Program-made: the position numbers and the translations under genes
The notes under the pieces: model-generated
Told to the model about the DNA's origin: nothing
Databases searched by the model: none
The model's input: only the letters and a program-made list of their open reading frames with translations
Source of the DNA: Pimelobacter simplex
GTDB lineage: Bacteria; Actinomycetota; Actinomycetes; Propionibacteriales; Nocardioidaceae
DNA: 64,000 nucleotides
Assembly: GCF_024662235.1 (NCBI RefSeq)
Contig: NZ_CP096277.1
Coordinates: 46,948 to 110,947 of the forward strand
Direction of reading: 5' to 3'
Shown: positions 43,882 to 53,083 of the stretch, in pieces
Layout of the letters: every line of letters starts with the position of its first letter
How positions within the stretch are numbered: position 1 is the first letter of the stretch

Positions 43882-44308
43882 ACGTCGGGCCTTTGATGCC
43901 GTCGCACAGCTCCGCCCGTTTCAGGGTTCACCTGTCGCCGATTGTGGCTTTGGGGCGCAGCGGGGCCGCTGAGGAGTGCGGCTGGCACAACTTCTCCCGC
44001 GGTCCGTTGACTCGCAGACTGCAGCGCCGTGGAGGGCCGTCGCCGGCGGACCTGTCCGGAATGAAGCACAGGGCGACGCGCGGCATGCGGGAATCTCTCG
44101 GCACCTCCATTGACGACCCCGTGCGACCGAGCCGGGTCCGTCAATGGTCAGCCCCGCGAGTTCGGCGAAGTTGGAACTTGCTCACGTGTCGTTGAACAAC
44201 TCGCGTTAGGTTGGGCTCCAGCCGCATGGAGGGCGCGGTCAGCAGCGTCGAAGGCATGCCGGTGGGAGACCTCAGCTCCTGGGCAAAGAGCGAGAAGGGG
44301 AGGCTGGG
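43882..44308. other. gene-free stretch with one inverted repeat
   Basis: I see no supported gene here. A 9-bp inverted repeat (CCATTGACG at 44107-44115 with CGTCAATGG at 44139-44147) is present. It could be a weak hairpin after the ankyrin gene or an operator; nothing else points to a function. Confidence 0.4.
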
Positions 44309-44932
44309 ATGTCCACTGTGAGCGCCCGCGCCGCGTTGGTGGACGAGATCAGCCGTGCCGTACGTGTGCAGCGCGGCGAGTTCTTGAACGCCGGCAAGGC
44401 CGTGACCGAGTCGTGTCGCTGCATCGCGGACTACTTCTACGACACCCCGAGCCCTGACAAGGCCCTGTGGCGCGAATTGTTCGTCAAGGTCAACACCGAG
44501 GGGCCATGGGCCGGACAAACAATGAATCCGATCGCCTCGAAGTTCATCGAAGTCGCTGGGCGCCTCGGATGGTCGGACGAAATGGCATTCGCCAAGACGC
44601 AACTCGATCGGCTCGCATCCGGCATCCCGATCCAGACTGGCCAGAGCAGCACTCAGCGACGCGACGCATTCGACAAGTTGTTCACTTCGACCGATCACGC
44701 CAAGTGCCCGAGATGCGACCACACCTGGGGTTGGCACCGATCGGGCTGGGGTCCCGTCCTCGGCCTCGGCGACGGCGGCCGGGTGGTGCCGTGCCGCCAA
44801 TGTGGCTGCACAGCAGTTCCGGCACCCATACCCTTCTGGAACTCCGTCACCACGGGTCTCTTCCAGCTCACCTACGTGGCGGCCGCCTTCGGTCTGCTCA
44901 TCGTTCTGCCGATCTACTTGTTCTCCCGTTAG
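44309..44932 (+). CDS. zinc-ribbon protein with C-terminal membrane anchor
   Basis: The 207-residue protein has a helical N-terminal part, a zinc-ribbon-like pair (CPRCDHTW and later CRQCGC, about residues 133-170) and a single C-terminal membrane helix (about 181-204). No family is recognised. GGGAGG precedes ATG 44309. It stands alone between the ankyrin gene and IS copy 2 and could be a tail-anchored sensor or effector, which is speculation. Confidence 0.65.
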   Translation: MSTVSARAALVDEISRAVRVQRGEFLNAGKAVTESCRCIADYFYDTPSPDKALWRELFVKVNTEGPWAGQTMNPIASKFIEVAGRLGWSDEMAFAKTQLDRLASGIPIQTGQSSTQRRDAFDKLFTSTDHAKCPRCDHTWGWHRSGWGPVLGLGDGGRVVPCRQCGCTAVPAPIPFWNSVTTGLFQLTYVAAAFGLLIVLPIYLFSR

Positions 44933-45089
44933 GTCCCAACCCGGAGCGTTGGGCTCGCTCGGTCAGCGCCGCTACGTCAACTTCGCCCGCGGGAGCTTCA
45001 TCGACCTTCACTCACCTGGGCTTCAATCTTGGAGTCGGCACGGCTGCGAGTAGGCACGACCTTCCCCCGAGAGTTCGCACGGTGCCCGG

Positions 45090-46511
45090 GGTCAAGTCCG
45101 CTGGGGTGGTGTACGAGGTTGATCCCTCGGTTGGGCGTGTCGGTCAGGCTGTGAGGGCCTGGAGTTCGGGTTCGGTCACCTCCTCGACGACGCAGGTGTC
45201 GACGGCCTGGGCGCGGGCGAGGACGTCGAGTCCGAGGTAGCGGCGGCCTTCGGCCCACTCGTCGTGCTGCTCGGCCAGGACGGCGCCGACGAGCCGGATG
45301 ATGCTGGCCCGGTCGGGAAAGATCCCGACCACGTCGGTTCGCCTGCGGATCTCGCGGTTGAGGCGCTCGTTGGGGTTGTTGGACCAGATCTGGCGCCAGA
45401 TCTCCTTCGGGAACGCGGTGAAGGCGAGGATGTCGGCACGAGCGTCCTCCAGATGCTCGGCCACCTTGGGGAGCTTCTCGGCCAGGGCGTCGACGACCCG
45501 GTCGAACTGGGCGTGGACAGCGTCGGCGTCGGGCTGGTCGTAGATCGAGTGCAGCAGCGCCTTGACCCAGCCCCACGAGGACTTCGGCGTCGCCGACATC
45601 AGGTTCGCCGCGTAGTGGGTTCGGCAGCGCTGCCACGAGGCGCCGGGCAACGTGGCGCCGATCGCGGCCACCAGCCCGGCGTGGGCGTCGCTGGTGACGA
45701 GCTTGACCCCGGCCAGGCCGCGGGCGGTCAGATCCCTCCAGAAGGCCAGCCACCCGGCGCCGTCCTCGCTGCTGGTGACCTGCACGCCGAGGATCTCGCG
45801 GTGCCCGTCGGCGTTGACGCCGGTGGCGACCAGCACGTGGACCGGCACCACCCGGCCACCTTCGCGGACCTTGAGCACCAACGCGTCGGCGGCCACGAAG
45901 GTGAACGGCCCGGCCTCCTCCAGCCGTCGGGTGCGGAACTGCTCGACGTGCTCGTCGAGTTCCTTGGCCATCACCGAGACCTGGCTCTTGGACAGGCCGG
46001 TGATGCCGAGGGTCTGCACCAGCTTGTCCATCCGCCGCGTCGAGACGCCGAGCAGGTAACAGGTCGCGACCACACTGGTCAGTGCCCGCTCTGCTCGCTT
46101 GCGGCGCTCCAGCAGCCACTCGGGGTACAGCGAACCGGTGCGCAGCTTGGGAACCGCGACGTCCAGAGTGCCGACGCGGGTGTCGAGGTCGCGGTGCCGG
46201 TAGCCGTTGCGGGAGTTGACGCGCTCCATGCTGCGTTCGCCGTAGCCGGCGCCGCACACCGCGTCGGCCTGCGCCGAGAGCAGCGCATTGACGAACGTGG
46301 TGAGCAGGTCCCGCATCAGATCAGGACTGGCCTGGGACAGCTGCTCGTTCAGGAACTGTGCAGGGTCGATACTGGGTCCAGCGGTCATCGTCGTGGTCCT
46401 TCTTCGAGTCGGTTTTCGCAGATCACTCGAAGGATCCACCCGGTGGCCGCGCCTACGTTGGAGGCACGCGCTCACTCAGGTCCGTCGTACACCACTCTGC
46501 TGGACTCCACT
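45090..46511 (-). mobile_element. IS256-family insertion sequence, copy 2
   Basis: This 1422-bp element has the same ends as copy 1 and is flanked by 8-bp duplications GTGCCCGG (45082-45089 and 46512-46519). It is in the same orientation as copy 1, so the two form direct repeats that bracket the secretion core (31830-45089). It lies between two convergent genes and interrupts no recognisable gene. Confidence 0.95.
45144..46388 (-). CDS. IS256-family transposase, copy 2
   Basis: The translated protein is identical to that of copy 1, including the DDE motifs (AADALV, TSDAHAG, NERLNRE). The start is the ATG at 46388 behind GAAGGA. The gene is intact and may still be active. Confidence 0.93.
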   Translation of the reverse strand: MTAGPSIDPAQFLNEQLSQASPDLMRDLLTTFVNALLSAQADAVCGAGYGERSMERVNSRNGYRHRDLDTRVGTLDVAVPKLRTGSLYPEWLLERRKRAERALTSVVATCYLLGVSTRRMDKLVQTLGITGLSKSQVSVMAKELDEHVEQFRTRRLEEAGPFTFVAADALVLKVREGGRVVPVHVLVATGVNADGHREILGVQVTSSEDGAGWLAFWRDLTARGLAGVKLVTSDAHAGLVAAIGATLPGASWQRCRTHYAANLMSATPKSSWGWVKALLHSIYDQPDADAVHAQFDRVVDALAEKLPKVAEHLEDARADILAFTAFPKEIWRQIWSNNPNERLNREIRRRTDVVGIFPDRASIIRLVGAVLAEQHDEWAEGRRYLGLDVLARAQAVDTCVVEEVTEPELQALTA

Positions 46512-46573
46512 GTGCCCGGATCCAGTGGCTGGTCGGAGGTTCCCTCAATCACGCTGCTGTCCGGCGTTGCAGG

Positions 46574-47320
46574 TCACTCTTCGTCCGCCGATGCGCCAGG
46601 AGCCGCACGCTCACGCCAGTGGGTCAGGACGTCATCGCTAAGGGGTGCCGACTTCATGCCCTGGATAACCCTGCCCTCGTTGATGCGGCTGGCGACCTCC
46701 CGAAGCTTCTCGGCATTGCTGGCCCGCCAGCCGTTCCCGATGGCATGGGTATGTAGCGCCCTCGGGTCAAGGGCATACCCGGCATCTCGCAGAATAGTGA
46801 GGCCCTTTGCCATGGCCGCCCGGTAGCGCTGATCGGCTGTCTTGTGCTGCCCAACGAGGATGCCGAGCCCATCGATCGCCTCGGCCACCACTGGGTCAAG
46901 GCGCCGGGTCGGACTGATGTCCGGACGGGGCCCCCCGATGGGTACCGCGCCTTTGGCCCGCGCCCATTCCAGAGTCTGGCGCGGACTCCACGTGACCGCC
47001 ACCAGCGCCCGCGTCGAGCCGCATTCATCAGCCTCAAGGAGGTGCCTCTCGTCCGGCCAGAGTGCGACGACCACGCCGCTGCCCGGACCGAAGTCCCTCC
47101 ATGTCGTGACGCGGACACCGCGTTGCATGAGCGCGTGCACAGCCGGGTGGTCCTGAGCCACATGCTGGAGGTTCTGCTTGCCCGGCGCGTACAGCGACAC
47201 CGCCGAGCCGAGCGCCTCGGCCTGCTCCAGCGCCCACTTCACACCCAACGTGCTGGCGGCTTTGTGTGGGATCCCGGGCACTGTGTAAGCCCGTGGGAAG
47301 TCTCGGTCGTGATCGAACAT
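46574..47320 (-). CDS. hypothetical protein divergent from NERD helicase
   Basis: This 248-residue protein is of unknown function. It has an alpha/beta feel in the first half (SAVSLYAPGKQNLQHVAQ, RVTTWRDFGPGSGVVVALWP, TRALVAVTWSPRQTLEWARA) and a helical second half. I see no nuclease or nucleotide motif. GGAGGG lies six bases before ATG 47320. It is divergent from the NERD-helicase gene across a 287-base region, and such pairs may act together in defence; that link is inference. IS copy 2 lies just beyond its stop. Confidence 0.65.
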   Translation of the reverse strand: MFDHDRDFPRAYTVPGIPHKAASTLGVKWALEQAEALGSAVSLYAPGKQNLQHVAQDHPAVHALMQRGVRVTTWRDFGPGSGVVVALWPDERHLLEADECGSTRALVAVTWSPRQTLEWARAKGAVPIGGPRPDISPTRRLDPVVAEAIDGLGILVGQHKTADQRYRAAMAKGLTILRDAGYALDPRALHTHAIGNGWRASNAEKLREVASRINEGRVIQGMKSAPLSDDVLTHWRERAAPGASADEE

Positions 47321-49117
47321 TGTGGCCCTCCGCCCGGCGAGCAGGCCTGGCGCTGCCCTCGGTTTCGAAGGTAGTTGGCGCCACCGACAGAACCGCGAGG
47401 CCCAAGCCCGACGCTCGTTGTGCAGAAGGGGACTACGCGATCGTCTGAACCGGCGGTGCCTCCGCCTTCCGCACTTGGACGACGTCGATGCTGAGAGCAG
47501 GCAGATTCAGGGGCTTCTCGAATCGGCGGCGGCATCGTCGCGCTGGTCAGTATCGTTCGAGTGCCACTAGCTAGGGCGACTTGGATCTGACGGGAGGAGG
47601 TCAACTGGTGCCTGGCCACCTTCACTCCCCCGTACCTGACCGCAAAGGGCACCTCGGGGAGCGGGCGTTCATCGAACGTCTCGTCGAACTGGGCGACACC
47701 CACACTCACGTCTGGGGTGATGTCGACTATCTGCCCAGTGGCGTTCCGGACATCGACGCGATCCTCGTCCACGAGGACCTGGCCTGCTTCAACATCGAAG
47801 TGAAGGCCGTTCCTCTCGATGCCGTCGAGGAGTTCGGACTCAAGGTTTGCCAGATCCGTGGCCGCAACGGCGGACACCACCCTGTGCTCCAGGCCGGTCG
47901 AGCCGTCACCGGTCTCGTCGCGTACGTCGGAACCACGGCGAACGTGCGAGCTCCATTCTTCTTCGCGACCGCGGCATTCCCGCTGATCAAGCGCAGTGAG
48001 TTCGCCGCGAGGTTCAGCGCAGCCCCGGTACGCCTGCAGGCCGAGGGCATGATCTTCGCCGACGACCTGGTCTCCTCAGACGCATTGCTCGGCCGGCTTC
48101 AGACCATCCGCGTCTCGCCACCGCACAAGGGATCACCACGTCGCGACATCGCGCCCACACCGGTCCAGGTAAAGGCTCTGCTCGAGGTGCTCGATCCCGG
48201 CTCACGCCCCGCTCCAACACGGGCGGACCGTGACCGCGGCGAGGTGCTACGGGTACGGGTCGGCGCTCCAGGCAAGACCGCCAGCTCATCTGGACCGGCG
48301 GCAAAGTACTTGACCCCAAGTAATCGAAAGCCGGTCGTGTTTCGGGGGGCGCCGGGGACTGGCAAGACGGTGCAACTGCAGGAGATCGCTGTAGCCCATG
48401 CTCGAGCCGGACGTCCCGTCCTCTTCACCTGCTACAACAAGGTGCTCGCCTCCACCTTGCGGGGCATCATGTCGACCCAGCGTCTTGGTGACGACGTCAA
48501 CAAGCGAGTCGTGGTGACGCACGTTGATGAGCTTGTGAATCAACTGAACGGTGACGACCGCGAGGCATTCCGCGGCCTCTTCGAGACGATCTGCGTCGAC
48601 GAAGCCCAGGACATGCCCCAGGAGCACTTCGACTTCCTCCGCGTCTTGGCGGCTGATGACGCAGAGTGGTTCCTTGCGGATGGTCCGGGCCAGGAACTGT
48701 ACGGGCCCGCGAACAAGACTGGCGAAGCTCCTCCCTTCGTGCAGCAGGCCCGCGCCGAGGGCTCAGTCGAGACGCTGCGCCGGAACTACCGCAACAAGAC
48801 AGCAAACTTCCTCTTCGCCCAAGCGGTGTACGAGCACGCCCCCAATACAGACGAGATCGCTGGGTGGGTCGCGAAACATCCGCTTCGGAGTGGGCCCAAC
48901 CCAGATGCGATGTTGGACCTTGGTGGAATTGAGTCGAATGCTGGTGGCGAGCTCCCCCGGATCGTTCGGATTGCGCTCCCCACCGGTCCCAGGACGAACT
49001 GGCAACAGGCCAAGTTGCACAGCTACGTCGCGATCTTCCATGAGGAGCTCGAGAAGCTTGCCGCCGAAGGAAAGCGGCGCGACCTGGCAATCCTCTGCGC
49101 AATGAGCGATAGCAAGA

Positions 49118-50539
49118 AGTGGAGTCCAGCAGAGTGGTGTACGACGGACCTGAGTGAGCGCGTGCCTCCAACGTAGGCGCGGCCACCGGGTGGATCCTTC
49201 GAGTGATCTGCGAAAACCGACTCGAAGAAGGACCACGACGATGACCGCTGGACCCAGTATCGACCCTGCACAGTTCCTGAACGAGCAGCTGTCCCAGGCC
49301 AGTCCTGATCTGATGCGGGACCTGCTCACCACGTTCGTCAATGCGCTGCTCTCGGCGCAGGCCGACGCGGTGTGCGGCGCCGGCTACGGCGAACGCAGCA
49401 TGGAGCGCGTCAACTCCCGCAACGGCTACCGGCACCGCGACCTCGACACCCGCGTCGGCACTCTGGACGTCGCGGTTCCCAAGCTGCGCACCGGTTCGCT
49501 GTACCCCGAGTGGCTGCTGGAGCGCCGCAAGCGAGCAGAGCGGGCACTGACCAGTGTGGTCGCGACCTGTTACCTGCTCGGCGTCTCGACGCGGCGGATG
49601 GACAAGCTGGTGCAGACCCTCGGCATCACCGGCCTGTCCAAGAGCCAGGTCTCGGTGATGGCCAAGGAACTCGACGAGCACGTCGAGCAGTTCCGCACCC
49701 GACGGCTGGAGGAGGCCGGGCCGTTCACCTTCGTGGCCGCCGACGCGTTGGTGCTCAAGGTCCGCGAAGGTGGCCGGGTGGTGCCGGTCCACGTGCTGGT
49801 CGCCACCGGCGTCAACGCCGACGGGCACCGCGAGATCCTCGGCGTGCAGGTCACCAGCAGCGAGGACGGCGCCGGGTGGCTGGCCTTCTGGAGGGATCTG
49901 ACCGCCCGCGGCCTGGCCGGGGTCAAGCTCGTCACCAGCGACGCCCACGCCGGGCTGGTGGCCGCGATCGGCGCCACGTTGCCCGGCGCCTCGTGGCAGC
50001 GCTGCCGAACCCACTACGCGGCGAACCTGATGTCGGCGACGCCGAAGTCCTCGTGGGGCTGGGTCAAGGCGCTGCTGCACTCGATCTACGACCAGCCCGA
50101 CGCCGACGCTGTCCACGCCCAGTTCGACCGGGTCGTCGACGCCCTGGCCGAGAAGCTCCCCAAGGTGGCCGAGCATCTGGAGGACGCTCGTGCCGACATC
50201 CTCGCCTTCACCGCGTTCCCGAAGGAGATCTGGCGCCAGATCTGGTCCAACAACCCCAACGAGCGCCTCAACCGCGAGATCCGCAGGCGAACCGACGTGG
50301 TCGGGATCTTTCCCGACCGGGCCAGCATCATCCGGCTCGTCGGCGCCGTCCTGGCCGAGCAGCACGACGAGTGGGCCGAAGGCCGCCGCTACCTCGGACT
50401 CGACGTCCTCGCCCGCGCCCAGGCCGTCGACACCTGCGTCGTCGAGGAGGTGACCGAACCCGAACTCCAGGCCCTCACAGCCTGACCGACACGCCCAACC
50501 GAGGGATCAACCTCGTACACCACCCCAGCGGACTTGACC
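49118..50539 (+). mobile_element. IS256-family insertion sequence, copy 3
   Basis: This 1422-bp element has the same ends as copies 1 and 2 but the opposite orientation. Its 8-bp duplications are TAGCAAGA (49110-49117 and 50540-50547). It interrupts the NERD-helicase gene between the helicase core and its C-terminal motifs. Confidence 0.96.
49241..50485 (+). CDS. IS256-family transposase, copy 3
   Basis: The protein is identical to those of copies 1 and 2 over all 414 residues. ATG 49241 follows GAAGGA. It reads in the same direction as the gene it interrupts, so some downstream transcription of the helicase fragment is possible. Confidence 0.93.
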   Translation: MTAGPSIDPAQFLNEQLSQASPDLMRDLLTTFVNALLSAQADAVCGAGYGERSMERVNSRNGYRHRDLDTRVGTLDVAVPKLRTGSLYPEWLLERRKRAERALTSVVATCYLLGVSTRRMDKLVQTLGITGLSKSQVSVMAKELDEHVEQFRTRRLEEAGPFTFVAADALVLKVREGGRVVPVHVLVATGVNADGHREILGVQVTSSEDGAGWLAFWRDLTARGLAGVKLVTSDAHAGLVAAIGATLPGASWQRCRTHYAANLMSATPKSSWGWVKALLHSIYDQPDADAVHAQFDRVVDALAEKLPKVAEHLEDARADILAFTAFPKEIWRQIWSNNPNERLNREIRRRTDVVGIFPDRASIIRLVGAVLAEQHDEWAEGRRYLGLDVLARAQAVDTCVVEEVTEPELQALTA

Positions 50540-50894
50540 TAGCAAGAGCGGGGAGCCTGCTCTCGCCCGCGATGCTTTCAGGATCTTGGGAGTCCCTGTG
50601 CACGACCAGATCGACACGTATGGTCGGGGACTTTCAGTTCCCGAGGAACATGTTCGCCTCGTCACGATGCACTCTGCCCGCGGCATCGAGGCCTCACGTG
50701 TCGTGATTCTCGGAATGGACAAGGGCGTGAGTGCATCCCCAAAGCATCTGCGCAACAGTCGGATCATGAGTCACATCGCGCTCTCACGGGGGCAAATCGG
50801 TACGACGATTGTTGCCCTGGAAGAGTCGACCAATCCGTTCATCACCTTCGTCGAAGAGCTCGCTCGCTCTTACGCCGCGGCGGAGTCGGAATAG

Positions 50895-51252
50895 TCGGAG
50901 CCGGGCCAGGTCCCCTCCCTCGTCGCCACGTCCCACCGTACTTTGACTACGGCCCTCGACCAGCGCGGTTTCATCAAAGTAGCCCGCGGCGGGGTCGCCA
51001 ACCTTTCCTGCAACTCGACATCGAACGAGGTCGAATGTGCAGAAGCGGCGAACATTGCCGAATCGCTGTCAGGGTCAAGACCTACAGACGAGTCGACTTT
51101 CAGGAGCGCCGGCATTCTCGGCACCCGGATCGTCGGTTCGCTACCCCCGACAGGGCACCGCGACGCCGCTGAACGAAGCCCACAAATCCGGTGCGAGGGC
51201 GAGCGCGGTCGTTCCCTAACGGGACGTTGAAGCGCCACCAACGAGGTGGCAG
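50895..51252. other. gene-free stretch with small inverted repeat
   Basis: No gene is supported here. An 8-bp inverted repeat TACTTTGA/TCAAAGTA (50939-50946 and 50974-50981) follows the helicase fragment and the next minus-strand gene ends at 51253. It may be a weak terminator between convergent genes. Confidence 0.4.
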
Positions 51253-52011
51253 TTACTGATCCCCTCGCTCTTCGATGGCAACAGGAGCGGCCTCGACTCG
51301 ATCGAGTCCAAGGAGGTTCCCAAGCTCCGCCAGGATGTCGCCCTTGAGCACCGACGGGTTCGCCTCGACGGCCTCGATGATGCTCCGGACCTGCTGCGGC
51401 GGTAGCTCCGCCAGTGTCTGTTGCAACTCAGCGAGACCCTCGCCGTCAACGATGTTCGCATTGGCTACGAGGTTCATCTGCTCATCGCTGAAAGCTCTGG
51501 CGGCGAGCGCCGCAAGGTAGCGCGCCTGCGCCTCGGCGCTGCTCATGTTGGTGCGGTAGTCCTCAGAGGCGACAGCGAGTTCCTGACCCGAGTCAACGAC
51601 GGTGGCTTCAACCGTGACGGGGTTCCTCGCCGCTGCCTTGAGAGCCTTGCGTGCCGCTCGCTTGGCTTTGCGCGCCTCGATGGCTGGGAGGGCCTTCTCC
51701 AGCCAGAAGCGCTTGGCGTGGGGCGTAGCAACCGCAACGAGCAGCACCACCACCTTCGCAATCAGCTCGGCGTTCTCCTGGCGCTCACGCTCGCGCTGAC
51801 GCTCGTACTCCGCGTCGTACACGTAGACCGGCTCGTAGATGACGACGGGTTCCGCGGCCGCGTCTTCCTGTTCGTCGTCGGGGATGAAGCGCGCGCTTCC
51901 CTTGAGGTTGCCCTCGCTGTCGAAGAGGTTCTGATGAAGACCGCCCTCCTTCTTCTTGCCAGGTGTCAGGTCGTCATCGTCGTACTCGTAGCGCCCCTTG
52001 ATGCTAGCCAC
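51253..52011 (-). CDS. hypothetical protein with single membrane helix
   Basis: The 252-residue protein begins ASIKGRYEYDDDDLTPGKKKEGGLHQNLFD, has an acidic and Tyr-rich stretch, then a coiled segment (ERQRERERQENAEL), one weak membrane helix (about residues 86-100) and a helical C-terminal half (LAALAARAFSDEQMNLVAN). No family is recognised. GTG 52011 was chosen because GGAGG stands six bases upstream; earlier in-frame starts lack this. It is downstream of the McrBC-type operon on the same strand but separated by a terminator. Confidence 0.65.
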   Translation of the reverse strand: MASIKGRYEYDDDDLTPGKKKEGGLHQNLFDSEGNLKGSARFIPDDEQEDAAAEPVVIYEPVYVYDAEYERQRERERQENAELIAKVVVLLVAVATPHAKRFWLEKALPAIEARKAKRAARKALKAAARNPVTVEATVVDSGQELAVASEDYRTNMSSAEAQARYLAALAARAFSDEQMNLVANANIVDGEGLAELQQTLAELPPQQVRSIIEAVEANPSVLKGDILAELGNLLGLDRVEAAPVAIEERGDQ

Positions 52012-52243
52012 GCGACACCTCCGGGCTGAGTGCGGCCAACCCCGCACCAGCCGGGATTCGCACCTGAGGAGTCATGGCGCCGACTGTACTTGCGGCCGCC
52101 GACCCGAATCGTCCGAATGCCAGCCCGGCCGACCTCACGGCGGACCGCTCGTCGGGCGCGGCCAGCGGCTCGACGCCCTCTCGAAGTGGCCGTGTTTCCG
52201 GTTCCCCTGTGCCGCGAGGACGGACGTGCTCTACTTGGGGTCA

Positions 52244-52275
52244 GAGCCCCAGGTGACCCGAGACGCCTGGGGCTC
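52244..52275 (-). terminator. hairpin terminator of the McrBC-type operon
   Basis: A perfect 10-bp stem GAGCCCCAGG/CCTGGGGCTC (52244-52253 with 52266-52275) has a 12-base loop. It lies 35 bases past the stop of the endonuclease-VII-like gene and ahead of the next minus-strand start at 52011. No long T-run is seen. Confidence 0.65.
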
Positions 52276-52309
52276 TCCTCATTGCCGAGGCCGGAGTGAA
52301 CCACCTCGC

Positions 52310-53083
52310 TCAGCCGCTCACGACCGCGGTCGCAGGCAGCCCCGCCGACTCCAATAGGCCCACGAAACGCTGACGACGGGCGGCGTACCTTCTGCTGTGG
52401 AGCTCAGTCCTCCAGCGGGGGTAGGTGATCGCCAGGGCTCGTGCCGGTGGGTCACCGAGGTAGTGCGAGAAGCGGCAACCTGATAGGTGCGGGCACAGGT
52501 CGACGACGGTGTTGCAGCTCGTGCACAGATAGCCGCGGACCTGTCCGGTGAAGTGATCGTGGTCGATCTTCGTCGCCCAAGGGTCTGGACACGTCGCGCA
52601 TCCCGACCCCAGCGCCTCGATGAGCTGTCGACGCACGGAAGCCCGTGCGTCCCGAGCAGTGGGCGGCGCGGGCCAGCGGCCGGCCGCTCGAGTGCAGCGT
52701 CGCTCGAGCGGCACTTGGGCGACGTCCACCACGGCCTCTCCGGTGCCGAACCTGACCTGAGCCTCGCACCATTCGGATCTGGTGCCCGACCCGAGGCAGA
52801 CCGAGCGGCCGCCGGCGAAGAGGTGGAAGCTGCCCGAACCGTCCGGCATCGCACGGTCACCGTAGGTCAGGCCCGCTTGCAAGGCGCAGGTGTCGAGCAA
52901 CTCCTCGAGCGGCTTGTGCACGTTGACCGTCGCTGCCGAGCTGAGCCGCCAGAGCAGGTTCTCCCGTCGTCCCGGAGGTAGTTCCAGCACGGTGCGTGCC
53001 TTGCGTTGCCCCTCCTCGCTGGTGGAGGGAGGGACGCGTCCCGCGGTCTCACTTGGGTCGATCTCAGGCACTCTGCGTGACAT
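52310..53083 (-). CDS. endonuclease-VII-like HNH protein
   Basis: The 257-residue protein ends in a recombination-endonuclease-VII (His-Me finger) domain: CATC (162-165), IDHDHFTGQVRG (173-184), LCTSCN (186-191). Two CxxC pairs hold the zinc and the central His-Asp-His is the catalytic strand. The N-terminal 140 residues are not recognised. I start at ATG 53083, which overlaps the McrC stop by 20 bases; a longer TTG start at 53131 is less likely. As the last gene of the defence-like operon it may cut foreign or branched DNA. Confidence 0.75.
   Translation of the reverse strand: MSRRVPEIDPSETAGRVPPSTSEEGQRKARTVLELPPGRRENLLWRLSSAATVNVHKPLEELLDTCALQAGLTYGDRAMPDGSGSFHLFAGGRSVCLGSGTRSEWCEAQVRFGTGEAVVDVAQVPLERRCTRAAGRWPAPPTARDARASVRRQLIEALGSGCATCPDPWATKIDHDHFTGQVRGYLCTSCNTVVDLCPHLSGCRFSHYLGDPPARALAITYPRWRTELHSRRYAARRQRFVGLLESAGLPATAVVSG

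Larger units (their letters stand above)
47608..50894 (+). pseudogene. NERD-nuclease / SF1-helicase gene split by IS copy 3
   Basis: The 5' part (47608-49117) encodes a NERD nuclease-like domain (GVPDIDAI and NIEVKAV with Asp48, Glu64, Lys66 approximately) and the first half of an SF1 helicase (GAPGTGKT near 253, ICVDEAQDM near 330). The 3' part (50548-50894) encodes the rest, including TMHSARGIE and ALSRG motifs. Removing the 1422-bp IS and one 8-bp TAGCAAGA copy restores one frame of 618 codons. GTG 47608 has GGAGGAGGT in front. Such proteins occur in anti-phage defence. The split gene is presumably inactive unless the IS leaves cleanly. Confidence 0.9.

Noticed and set aside
45082..50547. 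Composite transposon formed by IS copies 2 and 3
   Set aside because: Each copy has its own 8-bp target duplication (GTGCCCGG and TAGCAAGA), so they inserted independently.
52229..52280. tRNA-like fold near the end of the defence operon
   Set aside because: Only one stem is present; no anticodon arm, T-arm or CCA-proximal pairing could be made, so a terminator is the simpler call.
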